Shown: positions 1-7,276, counted from the stretch's first letter. The stretch is DNA of 29,101 nucleotides from an uncultured bacterium (GCA_905215725.1 CAJMRD010000017.1:1-29101), one strand, 5' to 3'. Numbers and translations are program-made. The notes: generated from the sequence alone by a model not told the origin.

Positions 1-183
1 CTCGAAGCCGCCATCCGCAAGGAGGAGGGTTGCGCCGACGTCACGATCATTCGCGGCTCCGTGGGTCCCACCATCGGCTCGCACGTGGGCCCCGGCATGG
101 TGGGCTGCGCGTTTTGGGGTAAGAACCGCGCCGACAAGGCGTCGCTTTCCGACCGTATCGCCCGCCGCGTGCGCGGTCAGTAG
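1..183 (+). CDS. DegV family protein, C-terminal fragment
   Basis: Frame 1 is open from the first base to a TAG at 181-183 and gives 60 residues; the 5' part lies outside the window. The motif GSHVGPGMVGCAFWG matches the conserved end of DegV proteins, where a His in a GxHxGPG turn lines the fatty-acid pocket. DegV/FakB proteins bind a fatty acid and present it to the FakA kinase; that role is family knowledge and the ligand is not shown here. No clear terminator follows in the 97 bp before the next gene, so some read-through is possible. Confidence 0.8.
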   Translation, partial: LEAAIRKEEGCADVTIIRGSVGPTIGSHVGPGMVGCAFWGKNRADKASLSDRIARRVRGQ

Positions 184-280
184 GCAAGCGCTGCGGCCGT
201 AATCGATCCCAACTACAGCCCAAACGCTGGCACCGAGTATTCAACCTGGTAACAACACCCAACCCAAAAGGAAAGGTTTC

Positions 281-1360
281 ATGGCAAACAAGCTCTCCGT
301 CGCATTTATCGGCACCGGAATTATGGGTGCCCCCATCGCCGGCCACATTCTGGACGCCGGCTATCCCGTCACGGTCAACAACCGCACCAAGTCCAAGGCT
401 GCAGCGCTCGTTGAGCGCGGTGCCGTCTGGGCCGATACGCCGGCAGATGCCGCGGCGAACGCCGACGTCGTCTTTACCATGGTGGGTTATCCCTCCGAGG
501 TCGAGGAGCTCTACCTGGCGGGCGACGGTCTGCTTGCGTGCACTAATCCCGGCGCGGTCCTGATCGACCTCACCACGAGCTCCCCCGAGCTGGCGCGCGA
601 CATTGCCGAGGCCGCCCAGGTTTCCGGCCGCATGGCGTTTGACTGCCCCGTCACCGGCGGCGAGTCTGGTGCTATCGCCGGCACGCTCACGGCTATCGTG
701 GGCGCCACCGAGAACGATATCGCCCCAGTCCGCGACATCCTTGCCACCTTTGCGGCAAATATCTGCTGCTTCGACGGCGCCGGCAAAGGCCAGGCTGCCA
801 AGCTCGCCAACCAGGTGTCGCTGGGCGCCTGCATGGTCGGTATGGCAGACGCCATGGCATTTGCCGAGCTGAGCGGCCTTGACCTGGAGAAGACCCGCCA
901 GATGATCTTGGGCGGTACCGGCAAGTCCGGCGCCATGGAGAGCCTGGCTCCCAAGGCGCTCGACGGCGACTACAAGCCCGGCTTTATGGTCGAGCACTTC
1001 ATTAAGGACCTGCGCCTGGCCCTTGCTTACGCCGACGACCGCGAGCTCGCGCTGCCCGGCGCCGACGTGGCCTTTACGCTCTACGACATGCTCGACGCTA
1101 TCGGTGGCGCCAAGCTGGGCACCCAGGCCATCACGGTCCTCTATAAGGAGGAGGCCGATGCCATCGCCGCCGGTCTGGACTGGTCGCAGTATCGCCCCGA
1201 GGAGCATGGCGCTCACGAGGAAGGTTGCGGTTGCGGCGAGCACGGCGAGGACAATGAGTGCGGTTGTGGCCATCACCACGGCGAGGACCACGAGTGCTGC
1301 GGTGGCCACGGCCATGACGACGGCCACGAGTGCTGCTGCGGCCACCATCACGGGGAGTAG
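281..1360 (+). CDS. NAD(P)-dependent beta-hydroxyacid dehydrogenase (3-hydroxyisobutyrate dehydrogenase family) with His/Cys-rich tail
   Basis: The 359-residue product begins with a Rossmann dinucleotide-binding motif (FIGTGIMGAPIA, about residues 9-20). It carries the family substrate motif CPVTGGESGA near residue 122 and the catalytic-lysine motif GKGQAAKLANQ near residue 169. The family oxidises small beta-hydroxyacids such as 3-hydroxyisobutyrate, tartronate semialdehyde or succinic semialdehyde; the substrate here cannot be told. The start ATG follows an AAAGGAAAGG ribosome site. The enzyme body, about 300 residues, is the usual family length. After it, residues 307-359 form an extra tail of Gly, Glu, Asp, 13 His and 9 Cys in clusters such as CGCGHHHG and CCCGHHHG. 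Such a tail probably binds Ni, Zn or Cu. The gene is the first of four closely spaced genes ending at 3600. Confidence 0.88.
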   Translation: MANKLSVAFIGTGIMGAPIAGHILDAGYPVTVNNRTKSKAAALVERGAVWADTPADAAANADVVFTMVGYPSEVEELYLAGDGLLACTNPGAVLIDLTTSSPELARDIAEAAQVSGRMAFDCPVTGGESGAIAGTLTAIVGATENDIAPVRDILATFAANICCFDGAGKGQAAKLANQVSLGACMVGMADAMAFAELSGLDLEKTRQMILGGTGKSGAMESLAPKALDGDYKPGFMVEHFIKDLRLALAYADDRELALPGADVAFTLYDMLDAIGGAKLGTQAITVLYKEEADAIAAGLDWSQYRPEEHGAHEEGCGCGEHGEDNECGCGHHHGEDHECCGGHGHDDGHECCCGHHHGE

Positions 1361-1365
1361 CGCCT

Positions 1366-1794
1366 ATGAGCTGGACGTTCGTGGTGCTTGCGCTGGTGCT
1401 CTTTCTCTTTGCGATCTACATCGGCTTTTTGTGCGGCCAGTGGGCCTGCGAAAAGCGCGTGATCACCAAGCGCGACTACTGGATTGCCAACTTTGCAGGA
1501 GCGGCGGCAGTCGTCCTGCTGACCTGGGTGTTCTCGCTGTTCCCGCTGGTGCAGTTTGCGCCGATCGGCTGGCTCGGTGGCTTTATCGCCGGCCTTAAGA
1601 TGAGCTTTGGCGAGTCCGTCGGTCCGTGGCGCAAGCACGACGAGGTCTTTAACGTCAACAAGGCTCATCGAGCCGCCGCCGACGCGGGCGATGCCGAGGA
1701 ACGCCGCCGTGCACGTCGCAATGGCGCGGCCGACCGACAGCTCATCTCGGTCACCGATGACAGCAAGGGTGCTGGCAAGCACGCCAAGAAATAA
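1366..1794 (+). CDS. small integral membrane protein, unknown function
   Basis: The start is the ATG at 1366, preceded by GGGGAG nine bases upstream; the longer in-frame reading from 1330 would overlap the previous gene and has no ribosome site. The 142-residue product opens with a hydrophobic helix (residues 3-25). A short charged loop (ACEKRVITKRDY) and a second hydrophobic stretch (about 39-75) follow. The C-terminal half is soluble and strongly charged (EERRRARR, ending GKHAKK). I do not recognise a family. It sits 5 bp after the dehydrogenase and 15 bp before the HEAT-repeat gene, so it is almost certainly co-transcribed with them. The basic tail would lie in the cytoplasm by the positive-inside rule. 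Confidence 0.75.
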   Translation: MSWTFVVLALVLFLFAIYIGFLCGQWACEKRVITKRDYWIANFAGAAAVVLLTWVFSLFPLVQFAPIGWLGGFIAGLKMSFGESVGPWRKHDEVFNVNKAHRAAADAGDAEERRRARRNGAADRQLISVTDDSKGAGKHAKK

Positions 1795-1809
1795 AAAGAA
1801 GAGGTAACT

Positions 1810-2508
1810 ATGGCAGAAAACAAAGACGAACAGCTCACCGACGAGGAGCTGGCACAGCTCCAGCTGGCAGAGGAGAACGAGAACGCCGTCGATCGACTGG
1901 TCCAGGAGCTCGGCTGCCCCACGCGCCGCATCCGCCAGTTTGCCGCCCGCGTGCTGCACCTGCTTGCCGAGCGCGATCCGCAGCGCGTCGTGCCCTGCGT
2001 GCCCGCGTTGATCGAGGCGCTCGACCGCCCCGAGGCGCAGACCCGCTGGGAGGCCCTCGATGCCCTGACGGCGCTCGCCACCACCTGCCCCGAGCAGCTG
2101 GGCGATGCCTTTGAGGGCGCCGAGACCGCACTGTTCGACGAGATCTCCTCCACGCTGCGCTATGCCGCCTTCCGCCTGCTGTGCGTGTGGGGTGCCACGA
2201 GCGTCGAGCGCTCGCGCGAAGCTTGGCCCATCCTGGACGAGGCCATCCAGTGCTACCACGGCGACCTCGAGTATCGCGACATGCTCGGTTGCCTGTACGA
2301 GTTTTGCCAGGGCGAGATCGACGCCGAGGTTGCCGAGAAGCTTGCGCTGCGCCTTAAGTTCGATGCCGAGAACGGCAAGGGCAGCTATCTCAAGGCCCGT
2401 TCGAGCGAGATTTGCGAAATGCTTGTTAAACGTTTTGGCCTGGATCTCTCCAAAAAGAAGAAGCGTGCTAGCGTTAAAAAATCTGAGGCCGCCGAAGACG
2501 AGGAGTAA
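1810..2508 (+). CDS. HEAT-repeat domain protein
   Basis: The 232-residue product is preceded by AAGAGGTAA. After an acidic N-terminus it shows tandem amphipathic helix pairs typical of HEAT repeats: RQFAARVLHLLAERDPQRV, PALIEALDRPEAQTRWEAL and TLRYAAFRLLCVWGA. The end is lysine-rich and then acidic (SKKKKRASVKKSEAAEDEE). HEAT repeats make curved scaffolds for protein-protein contact; no catalytic motif is visible. The gene starts 15 bp after the membrane protein and ends 6 bp before isocitrate dehydrogenase, so it belongs to the same operon. A role as an assembly or regulatory scaffold is only inference. Confidence 0.75.
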   Translation: MAENKDEQLTDEELAQLQLAEENENAVDRLVQELGCPTRRIRQFAARVLHLLAERDPQRVVPCVPALIEALDRPEAQTRWEALDALTALATTCPEQLGDAFEGAETALFDEISSTLRYAAFRLLCVWGATSVERSREAWPILDEAIQCYHGDLEYRDMLGCLYEFCQGEIDAEVAEKLALRLKFDAENGKGSYLKARSSEICEMLVKRFGLDLSKKKKRASVKKSEAAEDEE

Positions 2509-2514
2509 CAGATT

Positions 2515-3600
2515 ATGGCGCACGATGTAGTCCTGATTCCCGGTGACGGTATCGGTCCCGAGATTACGCAGGCCATGCGCCGCGTGGTCGAGGCCACCGG
2601 TGTCCAGATCAACTGGAACGTCCAGGAGGCCGGCGCCGGCGTCATGGACGAGTTTGGCACGCCGCTGCCCCAGCACGTGCTCGATGCGGTCGCCGAGACC
2701 AAGGTTGCCATCAAGGGCCCCATCACCACACCGGTCGGCACGGGCTTCCGCAGCGTCAACGTGGCCCTGCGCAAGCATTTCGACCTGTACGCCTGCGTGC
2801 GCCCTTGCCTGTCGCAGCCGGGCGACGGCTCGCGTTTCCGCGACGTCGACCTGGTTATCGTGCGCGAGAACACCGAGGACCTCTACGCCGGCATCGAGTT
2901 CGATGAGGGCGCTGCCGAGGTCGAGGAGCTCTCGCAGCTTGTCGAGCGTTCGGGCCAAAAGACCTTCGCCGCCGATTCTGCGATCTCGATCAAGCCCATC
3001 TCTATCGCCAAGAGCCGCCGCATTGTGGAGTACGCCTTTGAGTACGCCCGCCGCTGCGGCCGCAAAAAGGTGACGGCCGTGCACAAGGCCAACATCATGA
3101 AGGCGACCGATGGCCTGTTCCTGCGCGTGGCGCGCGAGGTGGCCGCCAACTATCCCGATATCGAGTTCAACGACAAGATCGTCGACGCCACCTGCATGGG
3201 CCTGGTCCAAAACCCCAACGACTTCGATGTCTTGGTGCTGCCCAACCTGTACGGTGACATCGTGAGCGACCTGTGCGCCGGCCTGGTAGGTGGCCTGGGT
3301 ATGGCCCCCGGCTCCAACATCGGTGCCGACTGCGCAATCTTTGAGGCTACGCATGGCTCCGCGCCCGATATCGCCGGCCAGGATATCGCCAACCCCACGG
3401 CCGAGATCCTCTCTGCTGCGATGATGCTCGATCACCTGGGCGAGAACGATGCTGCCAATCGCATTCGTGCCGCCGTATCTGCCACGCTCGACGAGGGCGA
3501 GCAGGTTACCGGCGACGTGCGTCGTGCCCAGACCGGTTCCGTCGAGGGCGCGGTGGGTACGCAGGCCTTCGCCGATGCCGTTATCGCGCACCTGGCCTAA
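2515..3600 (+). CDS. isocitrate/isopropylmalate dehydrogenase family; probable NAD-dependent isocitrate dehydrogenase
   Basis: The 361-residue length matches the short NAD-type isocitrate dehydrogenases. Visible family motifs are IPGDGIGPEI at the N-terminus, the substrate-binding VRENTEDLYAGIE (about residues 117-129), the catalytic-lysine region HKANIMKATDGLF, the metal-binding NLYGDIVSDL, and the cofactor loop ATHGSAPDIAGQ. ENTEDLY favours isocitrate over isopropylmalate, and the cofactor loop lacks the Lys-Tyr pair of NADP enzymes, so NAD is more likely. The enzyme converts isocitrate to 2-oxoglutarate and CO2, supplying glutamate synthesis. It is the last gene of the operon, 6 bp after the HEAT-repeat gene, and two hairpins follow. 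Homoisocitrate or tartrate dehydrogenase activity cannot be excluded from sequence alone. Confidence 0.9.
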   Translation: MAHDVVLIPGDGIGPEITQAMRRVVEATGVQINWNVQEAGAGVMDEFGTPLPQHVLDAVAETKVAIKGPITTPVGTGFRSVNVALRKHFDLYACVRPCLSQPGDGSRFRDVDLVIVRENTEDLYAGIEFDEGAAEVEELSQLVERSGQKTFAADSAISIKPISIAKSRRIVEYAFEYARRCGRKKVTAVHKANIMKATDGLFLRVAREVAANYPDIEFNDKIVDATCMGLVQNPNDFDVLVLPNLYGDIVSDLCAGLVGGLGMAPGSNIGADCAIFEATHGSAPDIAGQDIANPTAEILSAAMMLDHLGENDAANRIRAAVSATLDEGEQVTGDVRRAQTGSVEGAVGTQAFADAVIAHLA

Positions 3601-3612
3601 GGCATGCACACT

Positions 3613-3643
3613 GCAAACGCCTAAATAGTACTTAAGTGTTTGC
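3613..3643 (+). terminator. hairpin just downstream of isocitrate dehydrogenase
   Basis: Arms 3613-3624 and 3632-3643 pair over 12 positions with one G-T wobble and one mismatch around a 7-base loop. There is no strong T-run, so this may be an RNA 3'-end stabilising hairpin rather than a terminator by itself. Confidence 0.4.
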
Positions 3644-3659
3644 GTATAACCTAAGAATC

Positions 3660-3690
3660 AATACGCCCGGCGCTCTGCCGGGCGTATTCT
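3660..3690 (+). terminator. terminator after the 281-3600 operon
   Basis: A perfect 11-bp stem (AATACGCCCGG at 3660-3670 with CCGGGCGTATT at 3678-3688) closes a 7-base loop. The T-run is weak (CTATT), but the GC-rich stem and the position between two operons support termination. Confidence 0.6.
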
Positions 3691-3726
3691 ATTGGGGACT
3701 ATGTTTCCTAACAAGGAGTAACTGAT

Positions 3727-4812
3727 ATGGGTCTGATTCAAAAGAAGGACGAGAAGGACGAGATCGACGGCATCCAGATCATCGAGCGCGGCGAAGGCCC
3801 CGACGGTGACGAGGACGAGAAGATCGACCTGGTCGCCGGCACGTCTGCCGAACATATTGCCGCCGGCACGACCGCTGAGGAGGAGGACGCACGCCTGGAG
3901 GCAAAGATCGCCGCGGATGCAGCTGACGAGAACCTCATGCCCGAGGAGCAGGACGAGGACGACGACTCCGACGTGGACGACCACGCTTGCAAACACAAGA
4001 AGACGATGATTGCCGCCTTTGTAGTTGCAGTCGTGATCGCTGCCGTGGTCGGCTTCTTTATCGGTAACGGTGGTTTTGGCGGCAAGGGCGTCGGCTCGGC
4101 GACCCTGACCGAGGACCAGCTTGATTCGACCGTGGCAAGCTATAGCTACAACGGCAAGAAGAGCGACATCACCGCGCGTGAGGCCATCGAGAGCCAGTAC
4201 AGTCTCGACACCGTCAAGGACGACGACGGCAACTACACCGCTCCTTCTGCTGACGTCATCCTGTCCTACGTGCGCAACCAGATTCTGCTCGATGCTGCCG
4301 AGGACGAGGGCATTACCGTCTCTTCCAAGGAAATGAAGCAGTACGCCGAGGATTCCATCGGCACCTCCGACTACAAGACCATGGCCACGCAGTACGGCGT
4401 GTCCAAGGACCAGGCCAAGCAGATCGTCCGTCAGTCTGCGACGTTGCAGAAGCTCTACAAGAAGAAGGTGGGCGATAACTCCGCAAGCATGCCGACCGCT
4501 CCGACCGAGCCTGCTGACGGCAACGAGGAGACTGCGAGCAAGGACTACGCCGACTACATCATCAACCTTGCCGGTGACGAGTGGGATAGCTCAAAGGGCA
4601 CCTGGAAGGACGCCGATAGCACCTACGCTAAGGCATTTGCCGATGATGCCTTTACGGCCGATAGCGCTACCTATAAGCAGGCCATGACCGCCTATTACAC
4701 CGCCTACCAGCAGTATTCCTCGCAGGCTTCGAGCGCCAGCTCCAAGTGGACCGAGTATGCTAACGGCCTCTACGCCAAGGCCAACATCAGCATCTACGGC
4801 CTGTTTGCGTAA
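3727..4812 (+). CDS. membrane-anchored SurA-N-like protein with acidic cytoplasmic domain
   Basis: The 361-residue product starts at an ATG 8 bp after AAGGAG. Residues 1-92 are extremely acidic with no hydrophobic segment and should be cytoplasmic. One transmembrane helix follows (about 97-117, AAFVVAVVIAAVVGFFIG). The outer part resembles the N-terminal helical domain of SurA/PrsA-type chaperones: TAREAIESQY, SYVRNQILLDAAEDEGITVS and EMKQYAEDS, which is the usual helix-turn pattern. No parvulin PPIase domain is seen; the C-terminus is Tyr/Ser/Ala-rich. A role in folding or handling secreted proteins is inferred from that resemblance only. It is a single-gene unit between two terminators. Confidence 0.7.
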   Translation: MGLIQKKDEKDEIDGIQIIERGEGPDGDEDEKIDLVAGTSAEHIAAGTTAEEEDARLEAKIAADAADENLMPEEQDEDDDSDVDDHACKHKKTMIAAFVVAVVIAAVVGFFIGNGGFGGKGVGSATLTEDQLDSTVASYSYNGKKSDITAREAIESQYSLDTVKDDDGNYTAPSADVILSYVRNQILLDAAEDEGITVSSKEMKQYAEDSIGTSDYKTMATQYGVSKDQAKQIVRQSATLQKLYKKKVGDNSASMPTAPTEPADGNEETASKDYADYIINLAGDEWDSSKGTWKDADSTYAKAFADDAFTADSATYKQAMTAYYTAYQQYSSQASSASSKWTEYANGLYAKANISIYGLFA

Positions 4813-4856
4813 AGAGTCGCACGGCTCATCGAGCATCTAGCTGATAGAAAACAAAT

Positions 4857-4893
4857 TGCCCGCCAGTACGGAAGTCGTTCTGGCGGGCATTTT
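4857..4893 (+). terminator. rho-independent terminator after the SurA-N-like gene
   Basis: A perfect 10-bp stem (TGCCCGCCAG at 4857-4866 with CTGGCGGGCA at 4880-4889) is followed by TTTT. Upstream A residues give it some ability to act on the minus strand too. Confidence 0.8.
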
Positions 4894-4926
4894 GCGTTGA
4901 AGGCGTGATTGGCGGCTTAATTATGG

Positions 4927-5166
4927 CTATTCATCTTTAAGTCCAAAAAGGCTATCGGCTTCATCGTCAGGTATGTATTCCAGTACATCGCCCGGTTGGC
5001 AGTCGAGTGCCCGGCATATCGCGTCAAGAGTTGAAAAGCGCACGGCAGAAACCTTGCCCGTCTTGATACGCGACATATTGACCTGGGAGATACCCACGCG
5101 TTCCGCAAGCTCTTTGGATGAAATCTTGCGTTCGGCAAGCATGCGGTCGAGCCGCAGAATAATCAT
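4927..5166 (-). CDS. XRE-family HTH regulator (YozG-like)
   Basis: The 79-residue product is almost entirely one Cro/C1-type helix-turn-helix: LDRMLAERKISSKELAERVG, then SQVNMSRIKTGKVSA as the recognition region, then DAICRALDCQPGDVLEYI. Small regulators of this YozG type are commonly paired with DUF2975 membrane proteins, as here. The ATG at 5166 follows AGGGGG and lies 9 bp after the stop of the DUF2975 gene, so the two form one transcript. The target is unknown; autoregulation of the pair is the usual expectation. Confidence 0.88.
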   Translation of the reverse strand: MIILRLDRMLAERKISSKELAERVGISQVNMSRIKTGKVSAVRFSTLDAICRALDCQPGDVLEYIPDDEADSLFGLKDE

Positions 5167-5175
5167 GGATTCCCC

Positions 5176-5814
5176 CTAGAGCAACTCGTCATCTTGTTTT
5201 TGCAGGATACACCCGTACTGGAAGACGCTGGCAATCAGGCTAATAATCAGGCCTGCAAAGACCATAGAGAGGTCGAGGTGCTGGCCGCCAAGCGCATCCG
5301 TAAAGTTGCCGCCAAATCCTGAGAGTATCAGCCCCGTGACTATGGCACCAAGAAGCTTCACAGCAACGCCGCCAATAAGGAACAAATGTCCTATTTGACG
5401 TAGTATGCGGATGCATTCGAGGTCAAAGGGCCTGCCCGCCTTTTCAATGGCGGAGAAAAACTTGTATGCGCTTAGCACGATGGCAAACGCAAGGCATGTC
5501 ATCATGGCGCTCCCTATGGCAGTATGACCGTCGTGCGCGACAAGCATAAGAGGGGTGTGTTCATCGGCGCCGACGAGAGCGAGAATTGGCCCTTCGCCAG
5601 CCTCAAGCTCTACGGATTGGAGACAGAACCCTTGGGAGAGGCTAGGCAATATGAGTAGATCGTAGATTGCAATGACTGCGAGGAGTCCCAGAGCGAGCGC
5701 CACGGCGGTGCAGATTGTGGCCCATTTGCAGTAGCGAGTGAGCTTCCTCAGTTTGGCTATTGCCTGTTCACGGTCGATGGCTTCATTCGATTTGGATGCG
5801 TTCCAGCGGATCAT
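5176..5814 (-). CDS. DUF2975 family integral membrane protein
   Basis: I place the start at the ATG at 5814 because TGGAGGAGCT sits directly before it; the longer reading from a TTG at 5829 would put that ribosome site inside the gene. The 212-residue product has four hydrophobic segments: one near residue 35 (ICTAVALALGLLAVIAIYDL), one around 110 (MMTCLAFAIVLSAYKFF), one around 150 (LFLIGGVAVKLLGAIVTGLI) and one near the end (LSMVFAGLIISLIASVFQYG). The spacing, the GCILQ region after the last helix and the HTH partner fit DUF2975. Molecular function is unknown for the family; it may sense or respond to a membrane signal with the HTH protein. Confidence 0.8.
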   Translation of the reverse strand: MIRWNASKSNEAIDREQAIAKLRKLTRYCKWATICTAVALALGLLAVIAIYDLLILPSLSQGFCLQSVELEAGEGPILALVGADEHTPLMLVAHDGHTAIGSAMMTCLAFAIVLSAYKFFSAIEKAGRPFDLECIRILRQIGHLFLIGGVAVKLLGAIVTGLILSGFGGNFTDALGGQHLDLSMVFAGLIISLIASVFQYGCILQKQDDELL

Positions 5815-6062
5815 AGCTCCTCCAACCAATGTCTTGGATGATACTAAATTTTATAACATACTTAACGATAAACGATAAACAATTACAGATTAGAGTAAGT
5901 AATGTTTATAAGACGAATAGCGAGAGCTTATGGCACATTCAGGGAGTGGGAGTTTGGCGCGCGGGGGATGGACGAGTATTGAAATATCCTGCAACCGCGC
6001 AAGTGCTTCATCGGGTCTCCCCAATTCATCTAGAAAAACGGCTGCAAACGACTGCAAATAAC

Positions 6063-6092
6063 CGGTGAACGGTCAAAAACTACCGTTCACCG
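6063..6092. promoter_or_regulatory. perfect 11-bp inverted repeat, ACCGTTCACC-type operator or hairpin
   Basis: Arms CGGTGAACGGT (6063-6073) and ACCGTTCACCG (6082-6092) are exactly complementary around an 8-base A-rich loop. There is no following T-run of terminator type, and related half-sites recur downstream, so a protein-binding site is favoured. Confidence 0.5.
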
Positions 6093-6242
6093 ATAATTTT
6101 TAAACTGGTTCTAACTGGTATTAAGTCAAAAAGACCAATTCACATATCTTCACAATGACCTGCAATTTTTCTACACGCTATTTTTAGCCGCCCTGCGTTG
6201 TTTAGGGACAGGAAAAGTTCCGATCTTTTGCCAAAGCATTTC

Positions 6243-6253
6243 GAAACGGTTTC
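6243..6253. promoter_or_regulatory. LacI/CcpA-like palindrome
   Basis: GAAAC-G-GTTTC is a perfect palindrome apart from its centre base and resembles operators of LacI-family regulators. No LacI-family gene is in the window, so the binding protein is unknown. Confidence 0.35.
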
Positions 6254-6281
6254 AAAACCGCAGGTAGAAGTGTTAACGACC

Positions 6282-6330
6282 GGTAAACGGTCGATTTATC
6301 ACCGTGAGCGGTGCAAAAACGTTTTACCGT
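6282..6330. promoter_or_regulatory. cluster of ACCGT/ACGGT half-sites
   Basis: GGTAAACGGT (6282-6291), the palindrome CACCGTGAGCGGTG (6300-6313) and GTTTTACCGT (6321-6330) share the half-site of the 6063-6092 repeat. Four copies within 50 bp suggest cooperative binding by one regulator. Confidence 0.4.
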
Positions 6331-6385
6331 ATGAATCAACGAAAGCGATCTCTTCTGGGGTGATATAGTGACAACAACACGTCAC

Positions 6386-6400
6386 GTGGTTACTACCAGT
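6386..6400. promoter_or_regulatory. GntR (NagR/AgaR-type) operator before the PTS operon
   Basis: GTGGTTACTACCAGT contains TGGT-TACT-ACCA. The 13-base core TGGTTACTACCAG recurs exactly upstream of agaS at 10680-10692, with the GntR gene at 9908 lying between the two targets. HutC/NagR-subfamily operators have the same TGGT...ACCA layout. It lies about 115 bp before the EIIA start, suitable for repression at the promoter. Confidence 0.65.
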
Positions 6401-6462
6401 TTAGAAACCACTGGTCTTCAAAGAACGCTTTCTAAGAAGCTTTAAGGGCGAGCGCCCGCTGG

Positions 6463-6505
6463 CTTCCGAAAATCATCGGACTCAGATTGTACACACCTTC
6501 GGAAG
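6463..6505 (+). promoter_or_regulatory. inverted repeat covering the EIIA ribosome site
   Basis: CTTCCGAA (6463-6470) is exactly complementary to TTCGGAAG (6498-6505), and the right arm overlaps the GGAAGGGAA ribosome site of the EIIA gene. In RNA the pairing would hide the site, hinting at translational control. Confidence 0.4.
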
Positions 6506-6515
6506 GGAAATTTGA

Positions 6516-6959
6516 ATGGTTGGCTTTATTCTTACCGGTCATGGACAGTTCGCACCCGGCCTAGCTAGCGCTATCGCTATGGTTGCCGGCGACCAGCCCG
6601 CTTTTACCGTCGTTCCTTTTGAGGGCGACCAGGCTGCTTCCTACGGTGAGGATCTCCGCGCCGCTATTACCGCCATGCGCGAGGAGTGCGATGGCGTGCT
6701 CGTCTTTACCGACCTGCTTGGCGGCACCCCGTTCAACCAGTCGATGATGATTGCCCAGGATGTCGACAACGTCGAGGTTCTGACTGGCACCAACCTTCCC
6801 ATGGTTATTGAGCTTCTGTTCCTCCGCGGCAATGCCACGCTCGCCGAGCTTGGCGAGCAGGCCGTGACCGTTGGCCAGACGGGCGTCACCGCCCAGACGG
6901 TCGCATCCGTTGCCGGCTCCGAGGAAGAGGATATCTTCGGCGACGAGGACGGCATCTAA
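6516..6959 (+). CDS. agaF: PTS EIIA, mannose family (GalNAc/galactosamine type)
   Basis: The 147-residue product starts VGFILTGHGQFAPG; His9 in TGHG is the phosphorylated residue of mannose-family EIIA proteins. The strand-helix pattern continues through FTDLLGGTPFNQS, which is conserved in the family. EIIA takes phosphate from HPr and gives it to EIIB in the cytoplasm. The TGHGxFA form is typical of AgaF-like EIIA; the sugar is inferred from the agaS and nagA neighbours. It is the first gene of the operon, and its TAA overlaps the next ATG by one base (TAATG). The acidic C-terminal tail (SEEEDIFGDEDG) is longer than strictly needed. Regulation is probably by the GntR site at 6386. Confidence 0.88.
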   Translation: MVGFILTGHGQFAPGLASAIAMVAGDQPAFTVVPFEGDQAASYGEDLRAAITAMREECDGVLVFTDLLGGTPFNQSMMIAQDVDNVEVLTGTNLPMVIELLFLRGNATLAELGEQAVTVGQTGVTAQTVASVAGSEEEDIFGDEDGI

Positions 6960-7240
6960 TGGCCGATTTCGGAGCCAACGTCCTGAGCTCCTCGGTCGCC
7001 CTTTTAGGCCTGCTTGTCATCATGGGCTTGATTTACACCATCTGGTCGCAAATCAACATGAAGAAGAAGCAGAAGTACTTCAAGGAGCTGCACACCGAGC
7101 TCAAGCCGGGTCAAGAGGTTCTTTTCGCCGGCGGTATCTACGGAACCGTCAAAGGCATCGAAGGCGAGAAGGTCCAGATCAAAGTCCGATCCGGAGCCGT
7201 CGTAGATGTTTCGCGTTACGCGATTCAGGAGATCAAGTAA
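6959..7240 (+). CDS. yajC: YajC-like small membrane protein inside the PTS operon
   Basis: The 93-residue product has one N-terminal membrane helix (about residues 8-30, SSVALLGLLVIMGLIYTIW). A basic stretch MKKKQKYFKEL and a small beta domain follow, with the YajC hallmark pattern GQEVLFAGGIYGTVKGIEGEKV and an ending of RYAIQEI type. YajC is normally an accessory subunit of the SecDF translocase next to secD. Here it overlaps the EIIA stop and precedes EIIB by 36 bp, so it is clearly co-expressed with the sugar transporter. Its job here is unknown; assisting membrane insertion or stability of EIIC/EIID is plausible. The family assignment is firm, the function is not. Confidence 0.82.
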   Translation: MADFGANVLSSSVALLGLLVIMGLIYTIWSQINMKKKQKYFKELHTELKPGQEVLFAGGIYGTVKGIEGEKVQIKVRSGAVVDVSRYAIQEIK

Positions 7241-7276
7241 CTGTCGTCAGCAAATAACGAAAGGAAGCTGATCAAC

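Larger units (their letters stand above)
5815..6515. promoter_or_regulatory. 701-bp AT-rich control region between the DUF2975 gene and the PTS operon
   Basis: No convincing gene lies here. The stretch is clearly more AT-rich than the flanking genes. It holds a hairpin (6063-6092), a LacI-like palindrome (6243-6253), further ACCGT/ACGGT half-sites to 6330, two ACTGGT half-sites near 6114 and 6124, a GntR-type operator (6386-6400), and an inverted repeat over the EIIA ribosome site (6463-6505). I read it as a promoter and operator array for the PTS operon, with several regulators possible. Confidence 0.6.

Noticed and set aside
47..1351. Long minus-strand open frame opposite the dehydrogenase
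   Set aside because: It mirrors a well-supported plus-strand gene with clear family motifs; its own translation is low-complexity Ala/Val-rich with no domain.
1348..3609. 753-codon minus-strand open frame opposite the HEAT-repeat and isocitrate dehydrogenase genes
   Set aside because: It is a GC-rich antisense shadow spanning several recognised plus-strand genes and has no recognisable family motif.
5829..6068. 79-codon plus-strand frame in the long intergenic region
   Set aside because: It has no ribosome site, it lies in AT-rich regulatory sequence and it has no recognisable family pattern.
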